A stretch of 64,000 nt of DNA from Amyelois transitella (Eukaryota; Arthropoda; Insecta; Lepidoptera; Pyralidae), in assembly GCF_032362555.1 (NCBI RefSeq), contig NC_083510.1, positions 5,421,501 through 5,485,500 of the forward strand. The letters are read 5' to 3'. Under the pieces are notes generated by a model that had not been told where the DNA came from, did no database searches, and saw only the letters and a list, made by a program, of their open reading frames with translations. This document shows, piece by piece, positions 25,888 to 38,500 of the stretch. Every line of letters begins with the position of its first letter. Position 1 is the stretch's first letter. The translations under genes and the position numbers were made by a program.

Positions 25888-26300
25888 AATTCTGCTATTT
25901 TATTTTAATCCGAAACGGATCTGAAACGCATTGATGACAACTTTTGGTATTCTACTAACAATTTGTCAAAACGAAGTCGTAACGCATTGGTTACGCAGCC
26001 GAAACGGTTCGTTTGTCGTATTCTGCTAAAGGACAAATAACCTTCCGTTTGCCGTTCGGCTATTATTTCGTATTCTGATAAGTTTTTGACAGTTGGTCCG
26101 GCCGAAACGCAACGGTTCTGCATTGGTTGAATTGTCCAAAGTTACGGTTTTGCATCGGCAGCAATTAACCAACCGCTTCCGTTTCATTTACGTTTCAGCT
26201 ATCAACGTAAAGTTACTGAAATACCGTTTGACAATATAAACGCAACTGTAACCAAGCTGAAACGCATCCGAACTGTTTCGGTTAACAAATAGTAGAATTG
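25888..26300. mobile_element. MITE-like element, about 413 bp
   Basis: The ends are inverted repeats: CAATTCTGCTATTT on the left and the reverse complement of CAATTCTACTATTT on the right, each followed inward by a CCGAAAC. The heptamer GGCCTGC occurs just outside or at both borders (25877-25883 and 26300-26306) and may be a target duplication. Internally, TATTCTGCTAA-type motifs and GAAACG repeat many times in both orientations. The 72-residue minus frame inside is a by-product. No transposase is present; the superfamily is undetermined. Confidence 0.6.
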
Positions 26301-26306
26301 GCCTGC

Positions 26307-29171
26307 TGATACCATAGATTCAAATACCAAGAGGCAGGATCTATAAACCTGCTTCAGCTCTATCTGAACCAACTGTCTGAATTAGCCTTTACAAAAATTT
26401 GTAACAGTTGTATTATCGTAGGTATAATACTAGAGTTGGAAAGATTTTCAAAAAGAAAGATTGTTAAGCCCCTAGCAAAAGTTAGTGGTACTAATGCACA
26501 GAATACAGACAGAGCGCCCCGGGCGGCCCTTGTTTCCTTGCTCTGTGACGTGATACTATCAACAATAAGACAATACGAGTATATTGATATGAAGTACCTA
26601 CTACAGACGGGACGATGACATTTCAAGATATAAGGCAGTCAAAGATTAAATCACGGAACTGCTATGCGTTTTATGCAGTAATTCATAAGCATAGTTATAT
26701 ATTTGCAACAAATATAAAAACCTTTACGTTTAAATTTGTTTATCTTACCTCGTTAAATGAAATATTCAGCCCTCACTGGCAAACGACTCAAATCTGAAAG
26801 AAAATATTAATGTGATTTAAACAGACACGATTTTAATGTCGTTTTAATAGTGTAATATTTTTTATGCAAATTAATTAAACAATTATTATTGAAAAATTAT
26901 GATAGATAATTTAGAACTTCAACATTACCTACCTATACTATATATTGGATGTACTTTTAGTTTATTCATATAAAAATTCATAAATTCCATCGAAAGGAGA
27001 TAAGCGGCCGATGGCGTGTACGAAATCATGTATAAATTACCTACCTACCAATCTAAATAAAAATCAACGCCTCTTGTACTAAAGAAGTAAAACATAAAAA
27101 CTACTATGTTATAAGCAATTTAATAAAATTGGTGATCTTAATGGTGTGTGTGAAAACCTATGCGGTTTCCACTTATATTACAAAAAATACACTGAAGAAC
27201 TGTTACATTCTATTTCATCACAGATAAAAACCATGATGGTAAGGATAAGAAAGAGTAGATCCGAGTTTTTAAAAATATTAAAAAAATACATAGATTAAGC
27301 TCATCATTATTTTGATAGTTTTACGCACATAACCCTAAATTATTTAAAGTTCTTTTGGTGAAGGTATTACCCGAACGTATCAAATTATCGTGCATTTAAT
27401 ATTAACTCCATAAATAACAAAACAAAAAAAAAAATAGGAAACCTATCTAAACTTGTATAAAATAATGACTAGGTATTGAATCTTATCCTAATCTGAAGTA
27501 ATAGTTTTTGACTTGTTAAATTAAATAATCTAGTTCATTGACCTGTGCACTCATAAAAACTATTAAAGACAGGTTTGTGCCAAAAGTTGATCCCATTGAG
27601 TAGTAGACACTTTGGAGAAAGTGGGAGTGGTCAAATTATCTTACGTAGATTTATTGTGTAACTAGGAGCTAATCTAGTATGATTTTATTAGCATCAAGAT
27701 TAAAATCTATAATTAATTGATATGACCGCAGGTCCGCCGTCGAAAATGTCTCGTTTATATCCCGTTTTAATGGGATTTTTGAGAGGGGATCCTCTATTAC
27801 TGCTTCCCAACACTTTCCTCATAAATATACCAATTTTAGCTTTTTATGCCTAGTAGTTTCGGCTGTACGTTATCTGTCACTCAATGAGTCAATGAAGTAA
27901 GAGTTTTACATAGATATATTAAATATCCGTTACACCTAAAATTTAAGGATTTCAGGGGTGGATTTGGTGGGATACTAAAAATTCTAATACACCCACGGCT
28001 GGAACGGAGTATTTTTAGTACATATCATGATATATTCAACATAATCAACATTAAATTTTTGTCAGAGAATGAAATTAATGTATGTAAAAAAAAGTGAATG
28101 AATTTAACATACTTAGGCATGTAAAATACTTATTAATATAAAATACAGTGCATACGCTTTAGAAATTAACGTCACAGCGTACTGAGTATTAATAAAGAAG
28201 TCTAGAAAATCTTATCATTTGATTTGTTCAACATTACATTATGTTCCGTGTTAGGACGTTTTAAGTGCTACTTAAACATTCACTTTTTCATTATCTGACA
28301 AAATATCATTTATAACTATTAAATTAAAATCTTGAAAAATAGAGGTTAATACCCTATTACGTTAACTACCATAGAAATCAATTTAAATTAGAAACGCGAT
28401 ATCTGAATGATATCTACTACTGCCAATATCTCCTTGAATGACCAATACGAAGTACGAAATTTAATTTTTAAAGTTGATTAACTTTTAAATGGAAAAATAT
28501 CTACATTCAACAACCAAACATCAGGTAGTTCTTTTGACTGGTGTTCTTTTAGAACAAGTGTATATTGTGTATACAAATTGTTATTAGTGATAAAAAATAT
28601 ATAAAAATACCTTAAAAGGAACTAAACCGGAAAGTTTTGATCATGTGACTACGTCAGATGCATGAATAGCATATATTTTTATTCAATACATGCAAGGAGC
28701 AAAAAGATATGTGTAATTTAAGTTTAGTCGAATCAATCCTGGATCTGTCAAACTGTTGATAGCCAAAAAAACTGGAGGCTGGTCCAAGAAATAATCAAAA
28801 AAATAAGTCTAGCTTAGTCGGCATATGCACTAGGTCAGTTAGCTCAGCGGGTAGCGAAAGTATTTGTTTTCTCCTGAGACTCAGGCGCAACGGCGTCTCC
28901 GATGTTGACCGTATAGAATTTCTTTTTTCCACTAGCTTAATGAAAGTTATTAGAAAATTGATCACTTGGTACTGCTTTCTGTCAGGAGATATATCGCATG
29001 TCTAAACCTAGGTTCGTCAACTTTATTTCCTTAGTTCAATCGCAATGAAATAGAAAACAATGTTTAGTAGGTAACGATTCTAAATAACACATACTACGTT
29101 ATCAATAAGAAATGTTAAAGTTCATTTAAAGAAATATGAACTTCACTTGAAATTTAACTATTGATAGCTAC
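26307..29171. other. gene-free stretch with a tRNA-like SINE head
   Basis: AT-rich with no gene seen. At 28838-28860, GTTAGCTCAGCGGGTAGCG looks like the D-arm/A-box part of a tRNA, but no cloverleaf can be closed, so it is probably the head of a tRNA-derived SINE rather than a tRNA gene. Confidence 0.4.
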
Positions 29172-29462
29172 TTAACTCAAGTTAAAAATTATGTACCATT
29201 TTCCTAGTTGTGATTTTGTATCGACATCAGGATCATAATTCTCGCTCACAAAACACGACTCCAACAAAAATGGCACACCGTTATTATCTACAGGTAAATC
29301 ATTCCGAACAAAAGCATAACTTGCAAGCAGCCTGTCATTAATGATGACCGGTAGTGCTGTGAGGCGCCGTATATGTGGGTTATCAATAGAAAATTGCCGT
29401 TGCAACAGCGCGGAAGCGACTACGATGCAACTCTTTGTAGAGGATATTATGCTTTGAGACAC
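29172..29462 (-). CDS. orphan 96-codon open frame, unknown
   Basis: The frame reads as a balanced protein (RRLTALPVIINDRLLASYAF, then VRNDLPVDNNGVPFLLESCF) with few low-complexity residues, unlike the AT-driven accidental frames around it. I do not recognise a family. The opening codons precede an AAAG that could be an acceptor, so it may be an exon or a decayed mobile-element gene. No neighbouring exons were found. Coding status is uncertain. Confidence 0.25.
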   Translation of the reverse strand: MSQSIISSTKSCIVVASALLQRQFSIDNPHIRRLTALPVIINDRLLASYAFVRNDLPVDNNGVPFLLESCFVSENYDPDVDTKSQLGKWYIIFNLS

Positions 29463-30416
29463 AATAGGTTTGGAAGCATCGAACTAGAACGCGAGTATAA
29501 GTGGTATAAGTGTTATGTCACTGAGCACGGTACAAATACTGGTCACTAGGCCATAGCGTTTAAGACAAAAATAGTCGACGAACCGAGAGGTCAATATACT
29601 GTTTGTTTTGATTTTTCATACATGTAATGGAAATGGTTTGCACTTAACACATATTTGTATTATGTCATTTCATAGTCATGCTCATGTCATGCCATACATG
29701 TCGTGTATTCTATAAATGTTTATATTCTTACTAATACATAATTCAACTGTGACTTAGTATTTAAAATTTATTTCGATAAATATCTACATTAAATTTCTGA
29801 AAAAAAAATTGTTATATTTACGATCGAATAAGAGACAAAGTATTGAATAAAATTTCCAATATTATCCGACGAAAACTAAATTTATCAAAACCTAAATCAA
29901 GCCTCAATTGATGTCATCCACTGAGTTTGAACAATTAATTAAAGCAAAAATTCTCGCTCTAGTCGAGCAAGAACCTCTACAGCCCTCGACCAACTGAAAT
30001 CTTATTTCCATTAAACTAAGAATCATCGTGACGAAGCTTTAGATTGCGTCCGACGCCACATGCCACACAAGATGCCAATGCCACAAAAGAATACGCAGAT
30101 AGTCACGTTAAAATTATAGCACCACACTTAATACTTGTTGGTTATAAACTGGCCAATGTTGTTTATAAAGAAAACAAACAGTACCTGCAGACCATTCAAT
30201 GAACGATAGTAAAGTGAATAAAATATAATGTGATATTGTTCTCATACTCGTAGTACCACTATACCGCGCTATGTCCTCAGCACTATTGTTGCGAATTAAT
30301 TGCAGGCAAAATAAACTACGTATGATAATAATAATAAATGATTAAGTAACATAAGTTTCATTTGAAAATTTCAAAATTCTATTAAAATGCCACTCACACG
30401 TAACGAAACAAAAGCG
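29463..30416. other. gene-free stretch
   Basis: No gene or named repeat recognised. The part at 29930-30080 is slightly less AT-rich but closed in all frames over any useful length. Confidence 0.4.
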
Positions 30417-30529
30417 AATTCTATCTTAAAGCCAAATAGCTGATCGTGGCCTATCAGTCTTTTCAAGACTGTTGGCTCTGTCTACCCTGCAAGGGATATA
30501 GACGTGATTATATGTATGTACATATGTAC
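30417..30529 (+). repeat. SINE-like repeat, 3' fragment with TATG tail
   Basis: Shows AAGCCAAATAGCTGATCGTG, the AGTCTTTTCAAGACT hairpin, GTCTACCCTGCAAGGGATAT and a TATGTATG tail. It matches the better copies closely, so it is relatively young. Confidence 0.8.
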
Positions 30530-31724
30530 AAAGCTACTCCCGTCTGACTTACTCAGTACAATATGGTAGTCATCAGGCGCACCCCGCATTCCTCTTCAGA
30601 GTGTTTATGATGTAACCGGGAGTAACACCAGGGGGAAGAAAAAGATTTCAAAATTTTCAAATAAGTCTGTGATTGTTAGTGATTATACTTATTTTTGGAA
30701 TTTTCGAAAGGCTCATAAAAGAGCAGATACTGGTAGTTAAACGATCCAACCAAACTATAAAAACATTATGGTCCTCTCTCATGGTCTACTTCCATCTACA
30801 TTACAAAATTTTTAAGTTAAAATATATTTAAGTAACTTTATCTTAACTTATCGACTGAAGATTGAAATTAATCTTTTAATGTGGTATTAAACGCATGTAT
30901 GCCTTAATACTAGACGATATGTTGAGTCAGGGATACAAGCCTTGAATACAAAAAAAATACAAAATTTATCATTGTCTTCTATATTTGGTCGAAATATGGC
31001 ATTAAAAATAATAGTAATAAAAAATGTATCAATTTTCTTTTGGAAATAATTAAAGATTCATATGATAGAAATTTAATGCAACATTAGCGTTTAGAGCTTT
31101 AATTTTAGGGTTTTAGAACTATGTTAACAACATCCCCCTGGGTGAGCAGAGAACAACTGATAAATATGCAAAAACTGCGACACTTTAGACCTGAAACAAC
31201 GCTGAATCCATATAGGTACCTAATGGTTGCTTTCGGATAAGAGATACTAGCAAATACTCGTATTTGGCACGATAGTTGATGCTGTAATATTTAGCAGCAA
31301 ATCGGAGGGACGTAATATTCTGCAACACTTGTGCAACATGTTTACCCAGTGACTAGATAGCCTCACTGCCGTATCAAATGATACTTGTGCAACCTGATGA
31401 ACTTTCGCACTCCGTTAGCTCTTCCTAGATCTGGCAGCCATCTATTATTAATAAGACATTAGAGTTGGCTAACATTTCGAAAGTCTAGCGTCCATAATTC
31501 GTAAAGCAATTTCAATGTAAAGTCTGGGACTATGAGTGACAATTGGTAAATACTAAGGCTTATTTTATTGTCACTGAACTCTCCTCAGGCCGAGAATATC
31601 ATCATCGTGAAAATTTTGAAGAATTCTTTTTTTTTTCGTATACCATAATGTAGGTATGATATTTTCGATTACATAAATACTTTTTTATAAGTCAGTCAAG
31701 GGAAAACTAACAAACTTTATTTGG
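30530..31724. other. gene-free stretch
   Basis: No supported gene, RNA or repeat seen in this 1.2 kb. Confidence 0.4.
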
Positions 31725-31880
31725 TTCTTCTTTAAGAAGATAAACTAGCAAGCTGTCACTATTTAAATCTCAATTTCATCATAAAGTCATACAGCTGAAG
31801 GTGGTCTTTTATTTTTTTTCAAAACTGTTGGTTTTGTCTCTCCCGCAATGAATTAAGACGTGATTACATGTATGTATACA
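31725..31880 (+). repeat. SINE-like repeat, diverged
   Basis: Contains ACTAGCAAGCTGTCACTATT, AAGTCATACAGCTGAAGGTG and a TGTATGTATA tail in family order. Confidence 0.7.
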
Positions 31881-31934
31881 TGATATATTGTAATTTTACA
31901 GAATGCATGTGCATTTTATCGCACCACCAACTTA

Positions 31935-32048
31935 AAGTTTTTCTGTTTCGTCAGCTAGTAGACTGGTTGAGAATGCCAAACGGCATTAAGTCCGCCCTTT
32001 GTACAGTACATGTTTTTGTGCAATAAAATTTTAAATAAATAAATAAAT
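31935..32048 (+). mobile_element. LINE 3' UTR fragment
   Basis: CGGCATTAAGTCCGCCCTTT followed by TTGTGCAATAAAATTTTAAA and AATAAATAAAT is a 3' end I know from many moth LINE copies. No coding part remains. Confidence 0.55.
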
Positions 32049-32360
32049 TGTATTAAGGTGTACCTAACTTCACCGGTCTAGTACAAACCAGTTATTTTGT
32101 ATTAATCGATGGACAGAATCATGTTGTTCCTAAATATTGCAACGACTTGGCTCAGGAACCTCGTAATTAATTGTAGTTTGATTTGAACTTAAATCAAAAT
32201 TTCAGTACACTCTGTACATAAATCTTTTTAAAATTGGCAATCCATAATATATATATATATTTTTTTTTTTTTTCTTTTTTTCAATATTAAATCTCATAAA
32301 TATATAAAATTGAATAATGTATCCTCTCGTCCACATTCTATTCTAAGTATAATTTTATAT

Positions 32361-32566
32361 TGTGAAGTTGACGTTGTTGAAGAAAATGCTGCAGTGCAGT
32401 TTGTTACCGCTTCTTTTGCACTGACGCCTTGGAAGCGGCAGTAAACTTAGTTTTTAAGTAATTTATTTGACGTCAACCAATGTTGTTAAACCATACGACA
32501 ATTATTAAGCGATATATAGTATCCTATAATAATGAATAAAAATTTTGAATTTGAATTTGAATTTGA
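32361..32566 (+). mobile_element. LINE 3' UTR fragment with TTTGAA-type tail
   Basis: CTGCAGTGCAGTTTGTTACC and CACTGACGCCTTGGAAGCGG lead into AATAAAAATTTTGAATTTGA repeats. The layout, a conserved 3' UTR plus a GAATTT tail, matches a severely 5'-truncated LINE. The tail resembles that of the LINE at 16.6-17.6 kb, but the UTR is different. Confidence 0.55.
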
Positions 32567-34782
32567 CTACATTGCCCATCCTATTGGGAACGGGAAGGTC
32601 ACTTTTGTAAAGTTAATTACACAAAAACTCGCTATAGCTATAACTTCCTCCATGTTTTAGTATGACCTTAGATATATTGAAAAAACATATATATCACTTT
32701 CTCTTTTTGTCAGCAACTCCCACATTTATTAGATAGAAACATTTAATAGTATGCCGTTCTTCCTGCCATTCTATGGCGGATGGACGATGAGAAAAATGGA
32801 AGTATTCACATCTCCAGTTTCGATTCAATTTGCGTAACACTGCTATTAACGCGTGTGAACAATTCGCTATTAATTATAGGAAGTAGCATTTCAGTTACAG
32901 TGATGTATTTTTACAAAGAAACTCTTAAAATGTATTTAGTCAAAGTTAAATCTTTAGTATTCAAGTCACTCATGAACACAGTTAATGAATATGTTGTTAT
33001 GGTTCGTAGTCTGCCAAGAACAGCGTTTTTGTCATGTCATTCATTTGAGATGTCAATGTTTCGAATTGACAAACAAGAGAGGTAGCAGTATTGGAACTTA
33101 ATATAAAAGGCTTTTATTTTCTCAACCGGATTCTATCAGAACCAAATAATAACCTAAAACATAGGGAGAGAGAGAGAGACTTACATCAAAAATAAAGTTG
33201 AAAAATAAGCGAGTTATACTATACAGTCGATAACAAGATGCATTGATCGCCTGGTAATTTATTAGGCTAAAGTAGCATTATCAACTTGAAATGACATACA
33301 ATTTTCAAAATAAGTGTAGGTATTTTTCCGTAGTACTTAGGTAACTGCGGAAATTTACCTTCAGTTAACAATATGGATTACCAGAGAAAAACGATCAATT
33401 TAATATTAAGTTCATCACAAACACAGCAATCTAAATAATATTTGAGCTAGACCGCTCTGTTACTTAGATTTCCTCATTTAGTCTTCCACTTTAATAAATT
33501 TTAGATTATAATTTTCTTGGCATTTCTTCTATTTTGATTTACTACGGATGCCATCGTCATATTTATTTAAAATTGACCAGACATATTATTTATCTCGCCT
33601 CTATAATAAAATTTGAAGGGAATACTTATTTAGTAGCAACCCCAGCTTCTTTTATGATACTGAATTATGGGTACCTATTTTCTGCATTGCGGCTGCTTCT
33701 TATCTTTCGATGATTGTGATGCATTTAGATGTTTCCGAAGGTTCCAGTGATTAGAAAGCGATTTTGCAAGCGGCTCAACGGCGCAGGCCCGCGGCGGCAG
33801 CGCCTCGTGGCTTGCCCAACGACGCACGTGCTTCGCCTTGCTAGTGGAGACAACGACGCATGTTGCGCAACACTATGATAACAATCAAAACAATAGATTC
33901 ATTGGACTGAGGTCTGTTCATTTGTTCTTTTTATTATTTCTATATTATTTAAAAAATAAACTGCAGTAGTCTCTCTCGAACTTTCATCACCTCAATGGTT
34001 GATATATTGAGAAATTGTTATATGACTGATATACATATAAATTATTGTTAGGGTACCTCTTAGTTTTACAGGCCGACATTTTAGGAAATAGAAATTAAAG
34101 TCATACGTACGTAAGTAATTAAGTAAGTATAATAGATTCTGAGGTGGTTTTACTTGCTTTTTAAGTAAACATTCAGAAGTTTCACAAGTTAAAACAATAG
34201 CAAGATATCTGTCACGAGTTTGTTAACATGAAAAATTACCTATCTTTTGTCCTTGAATATTACCTAAATTAAAATAGCTACCTAAGTTGCTCATTAGATA
34301 CATATATTTATGCTTAATCATATGAATAATTACATAATTAATAATACAAATCATCGTATCTAAAATGCTAGTATTGTAGAAGGGTTAATTTTTTTTTTAT
34401 TTAAACGCACGTACAACATACAAGGTTTATCCTACCGGATTCGTACATAACAATTTAGAGCGTGCGTATTCAATTAATTTTGACGAATACAATGTTCAAT
34501 TTGAAGCTCGATCGGAATGCAGTTAACGTAATGACCAGTTTTCAGCGGTTACGTAGCGACTGAACGTTTGCAAATCGCAGCGATGCGTACACGCCGATCG
34601 TTTTTGTCTGATCGGTGCAATTCGGAAGCATTTCCTGAATCGAGTCATTGTTGACATAACTTCGACCGTATATAGCTTTGACATTGGACCTAATTTATAA
34701 ATTCGGTTATATCATCTTTAAAATTTAAAATATATATATTTACATAAAAAAAAAACAATTGTACAGAAATGCACAGATATTT
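32567..34782. other. gene-free stretch with (GA)n and a GC-rich patch
   Basis: A short (GA)n run lies at 33163-33179. At about 33770-33875 the sequence becomes strongly GC-rich (GCAGGCCCGCGGCGGCAGCG), flanked by AT-rich DNA. The 101-codon plus frame at 32780-33085 has no motif that I can name and I do not call it. Confidence 0.4.
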
Positions 34783-35042
34783 AAGTACATATGACGTTTT
34801 TATGCCTTACAAGATTGAGTGAATAGTTACAAAAAGACTCGAAGCACGTATAGCTTGATAACTTTAAGACAAAATAAAGAGTTAAACAATGAGAGATTGC
34901 TAACCCATCACTTTAAAGAAAAATCACAAATTGTCAGCCTTCCCCTTGATTTAATTTTACAATCTACGCGCGAAGAAGAAATATAAATAAGCTGCTGGCA
35001 CACACTGTTTTTTCTTCAATAGACCAGACCATCGCAGAAGCT
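34783..35042 (-). repeat. SINE-like repeat, old copy with alternative head
   Basis: Family landmarks are degraded but ordered. Beyond the usual GGCTTATAA region, the head differs from the main family and reads (plus strand) TTTACAATCTACGCGCGAAG, then TTTTCTTCAATAGACCAGAC. The same alternative head is at 45178-45331, so two subfamilies are present. Confidence 0.55.
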
Positions 35043-35314
35043 TTTATTTAAATTGTAACACACTTTATGAGACATAAATAAAAAAATTATATAACGTCAT
35101 AAATACGACGACATAAAAGTAATTGGCACTCAGTTATAGGTCGTAGCAGTGCTACGAGATACGGTAGACTGCACATATCTTGTGTAAGATGCTACGTACA
35201 TACAAGTGTTCGCTTGTTACATTCGAAAATCTATCGTTTATTTTTACTTTTAAGTTGATTACTTAGACCAGAAAATCATTTTTCATTATTTTATGTTTTA
35301 CAATATTTTATGTA

Positions 35315-35548
35315 AGCTAGCTGCCCCGGCAAACGTGGTTTTGCCATATAAATATTAAGTAATTTCTAGTTAAAAAAATGTTAAGTGTGGACAACCCTTA
35401 TCAGTAAGGGGTATGAAAAATAGATGTTGGCCGATTCTAAGACCTACTCAATACGCTCACAAAATTTCATGAGAATCGGTCAAGCCGTTTCGGAGGAGTA
35501 CGGGAACGAACATTGTGACAGGAGAATTATATATATACTCATAAGATA
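35315..35548. repeat. interspersed repeat with core GAGAATCGGTCAAGCCGTTT
   Basis: Starts GCTAGCTGCCCCGGCAAACG and ends AGAATTATATATATACTC. The core, AAAATTTCATGAGAATCGGT then CAAGCCGTTTCGGAGGAGT, is a wording found in many moth intergenic copies. Read on the minus strand, the end CGGGGCAGCTAG would fit a Helitron-type 3' end, but that is not certain. Confidence 0.5.
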
Positions 35549-38500
35549 ATGCAATTTACTGGAAAAAACAATCGACAAGCGTGTACGATACGGGTAATAA
35601 AATATCGAGCAACTGAAATAGTAAGGCTATATGGTAAGTAAAATCGAATAATCCGAATATCTTCTCGAGATAATTTCTCTAGGACATTTTCAATAAGTGC
35701 AGTACTACGTTTATCGTAATAATGTGAAATTTGATCATACCAGGGTAAAATTTACTGTACACAGCTCCTTTTCTTCCTCCAAAGTCTGAACACTTCTGAA
35801 AACGTTTGCCAGTTTTCACGCACGTAAACAAACACGAGGACTCTTTTTAACCGCGACCTGTGATTAAACAGTCTTTCCAGTTCAATAGTCTTTTGCAATA
35901 TATCGACAGGAATTAAAGCTGCAGATACACCTTGAATGGGAATGTCTTTAAATGGGCTCACGTAATTTCGGAACGTTTCCGAGTGTTGTAAGCTGAGTCG
36001 TGGCTTGCGCGTGCGCGGTTCGTGAAAGTGTTGCGCGAACTGACGCCGGTCTGCGCCGCCGCTTTGCTAGACCAGCCGCAGACGACCGACGCTTTCATTG
36101 CTACATGCCCGGGCCATCACTAAGCAACCGCAAAACTTATCATTTCCCCTTACCATTCTTTTACTTTTTCAGTTTATCTTAATATCACTTTAATGACATA
36201 TCAACGCACAACTCACACTGCTGACTCTAGTAGTTCCTTAAATGATCTAGGCATGCACTAACAGTGGATTTCCTGGGGGTTCCCGTGGAAAGGCAAATTA
36301 ACTAGTTATATTACAAGAGGAGATTCAATACCCTATTAGAATAATTAACCGATATGACTATCGCGTGATCGTGAGTCTCCAGAACTTTTGACTCAGAAAA
36401 GGCGAAACCAAATTAATATTCTTCACCGTACTTGAAAATATTTTAGAGATTGTTCCGTAGGAGCAACCATAGTAATTCAAAGTTATTGCGCGTGAAAGGA
36501 CGCAGGTATTGGCAGGTAGGTCTACCTGTTAGGGCGATCTCACTTTCAATGCATGAAAACCAGTCCAACTATTCCCTGGCTTTATTATAATAAATGAACG
36601 ACATTAATTATGGTTAACATTAATTTAGCTTGCGTCGAAGTCACAGGACTATCTATCAGATAGTTTTTTTTATGAACAACCAAAAATACAAAACCCTAAG
36701 AAAAAGATAATAGAAATATATTAGGTATATTTTATGCTTGGCTAGATCAAAAAGGTGTGAGAAATGAAATGAAGGAGGCGAAAATTCTCAGATAGGTGCT
36801 TTAGTAAAAAGGTACCTATGTCATAAAATTTTTCAATTGAAACAAAGGTGTGAAACAAACAAACCTGTGTGTGAGTGACTTTAGACACGCCAGAACCGCA
36901 AAAATATACCAATAGATTCATTGTCTGTACTATCTTTAAGTGTTACTGTGCGGTGCCATTAACGTTCAATTAGGCTATTTTATCTTTAACATTTCGTTGC
37001 ATTTCTATGCCAAGGTTATAAACATCATGTTTGGAAGCCTTTCCGCTCTGATAGCCTCCCTTACAAACCATTAATGAAAATTATATTATTAACAAATCTA
37101 TTAACTTCTAGATTCGGATGTTTCAGATCTATGTACATTTCCCCAATTACCTTCCGTCGGGTTAATCGTAAAGAAAGTAAAGTTACTAAAATCAAAATGT
37201 CCAATTTGTACGCCTCTATAATCCGAATAGGTTCTACACTAGCATAATAAGCTGCCATACTCTAGTTTATACGTTACCTACGTTTTTCTGTAAATCACTC
37301 CTAAGTAAACAATAATACTTACTGATTGTTAAATTGATTTTCATAACAAGTCACAAAACCTATTTTGGCCTTTGATCGTCTGTTAGACTTCCACTGGTGG
37401 TCCTATTCAAGCGGTTTGTTCCCGCTAGTTCTGCTGTACAATTATATACAGTAAAGTAGAACTAGTGGGTATGTACTGATTCTGAAACCGTACGCCTTAC
37501 TCAAGTTATGTTTACGACTGTTATATAACAGTAAACACGTATGTTACTCGGTGTCGCTGTTAGATCTATATGCAATTACCAATATTCTGTTCGTTGCAAT
37601 AATAATGGGGCCGCTCCGTTGCAGGTACAGTATATTGCAAAACATTGTTATGAAAATGTTATTTTTAAATAAAACTGTTGTAACGATTGTTTATAACGAT
37701 GGTTATATACGTTGTATGCACTTATGCAATGAAATCTGATTGTATTATCTACGAATCTTGGCTGCCTCCATTCTCATCCTCTAGTATTCATTGTAGAAAA
37801 GTCTATATAAAAAGTTTGATCATACTTTCAAATTCATTTAAACAAAATCACAAAGTGTACCTACTTACTTAGCATCTCTAATAAGAAATGGTTGCCTGTC
37901 ATACTCATATGAGAGCAAAGGCAAACTAGCAGATCTTCTATGAAATGGGCCTAACAAAATTTTGTAACTATGCCATTAAAAATAATCCTACGCACAGAAT
38001 CCATTATTTTTACTCTTTTTTTAACGTAGTTATTATCCTGGGTCAAATTAAAAGGTCCTTTTCTTAAAATTTGGGAACGGTAAGCAATTGCTAGCAAAAT
38101 AAAAATACTAACGTACAGAATAGTAATAGATTTACTCGCGTACATTTTATAGAGTTTTAGATCACTGGATCTTATTCGCTATATATCAGATGCGCTGCAG
38201 CATTATATCACATCGCACGGTGAATCCGTGAATATGCAATTACGACATGATAGATAGACGCATGCTCTACTTGTAAGTATGATTTTTTTATTACTACATA
38301 TCTAACAGACTACATTATGCATGTTTTGAACTTAGTGGTTTATGGTCGCAACAAAATAAATAACTTTTCAATTGAGCGGATATGACTGTTCTTACTTATA
38401 TAGTCCGGGGTCATATATCCCCATACAGCTGTCTAAGCGAGGCATAACGTGAAAAAATATTTTATTTTTCAGATTAAAAAAAAATAACAGTAAGAATGTT

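Noticed and set aside
28838-28900. tRNA gene
   Set aside because: Only the D-arm-like GCTCAGCGGGTAGCG is convincing; no anticodon, T-arm or acceptor stem can be closed, so a SINE head is more likely.
35752-35961. 69-codon minus open frame (FKDIPIQGVSAALIPVDI)
   Set aside because: Composition is protein-like but no domain, splice partner or confident family could be named, so no gene is called.
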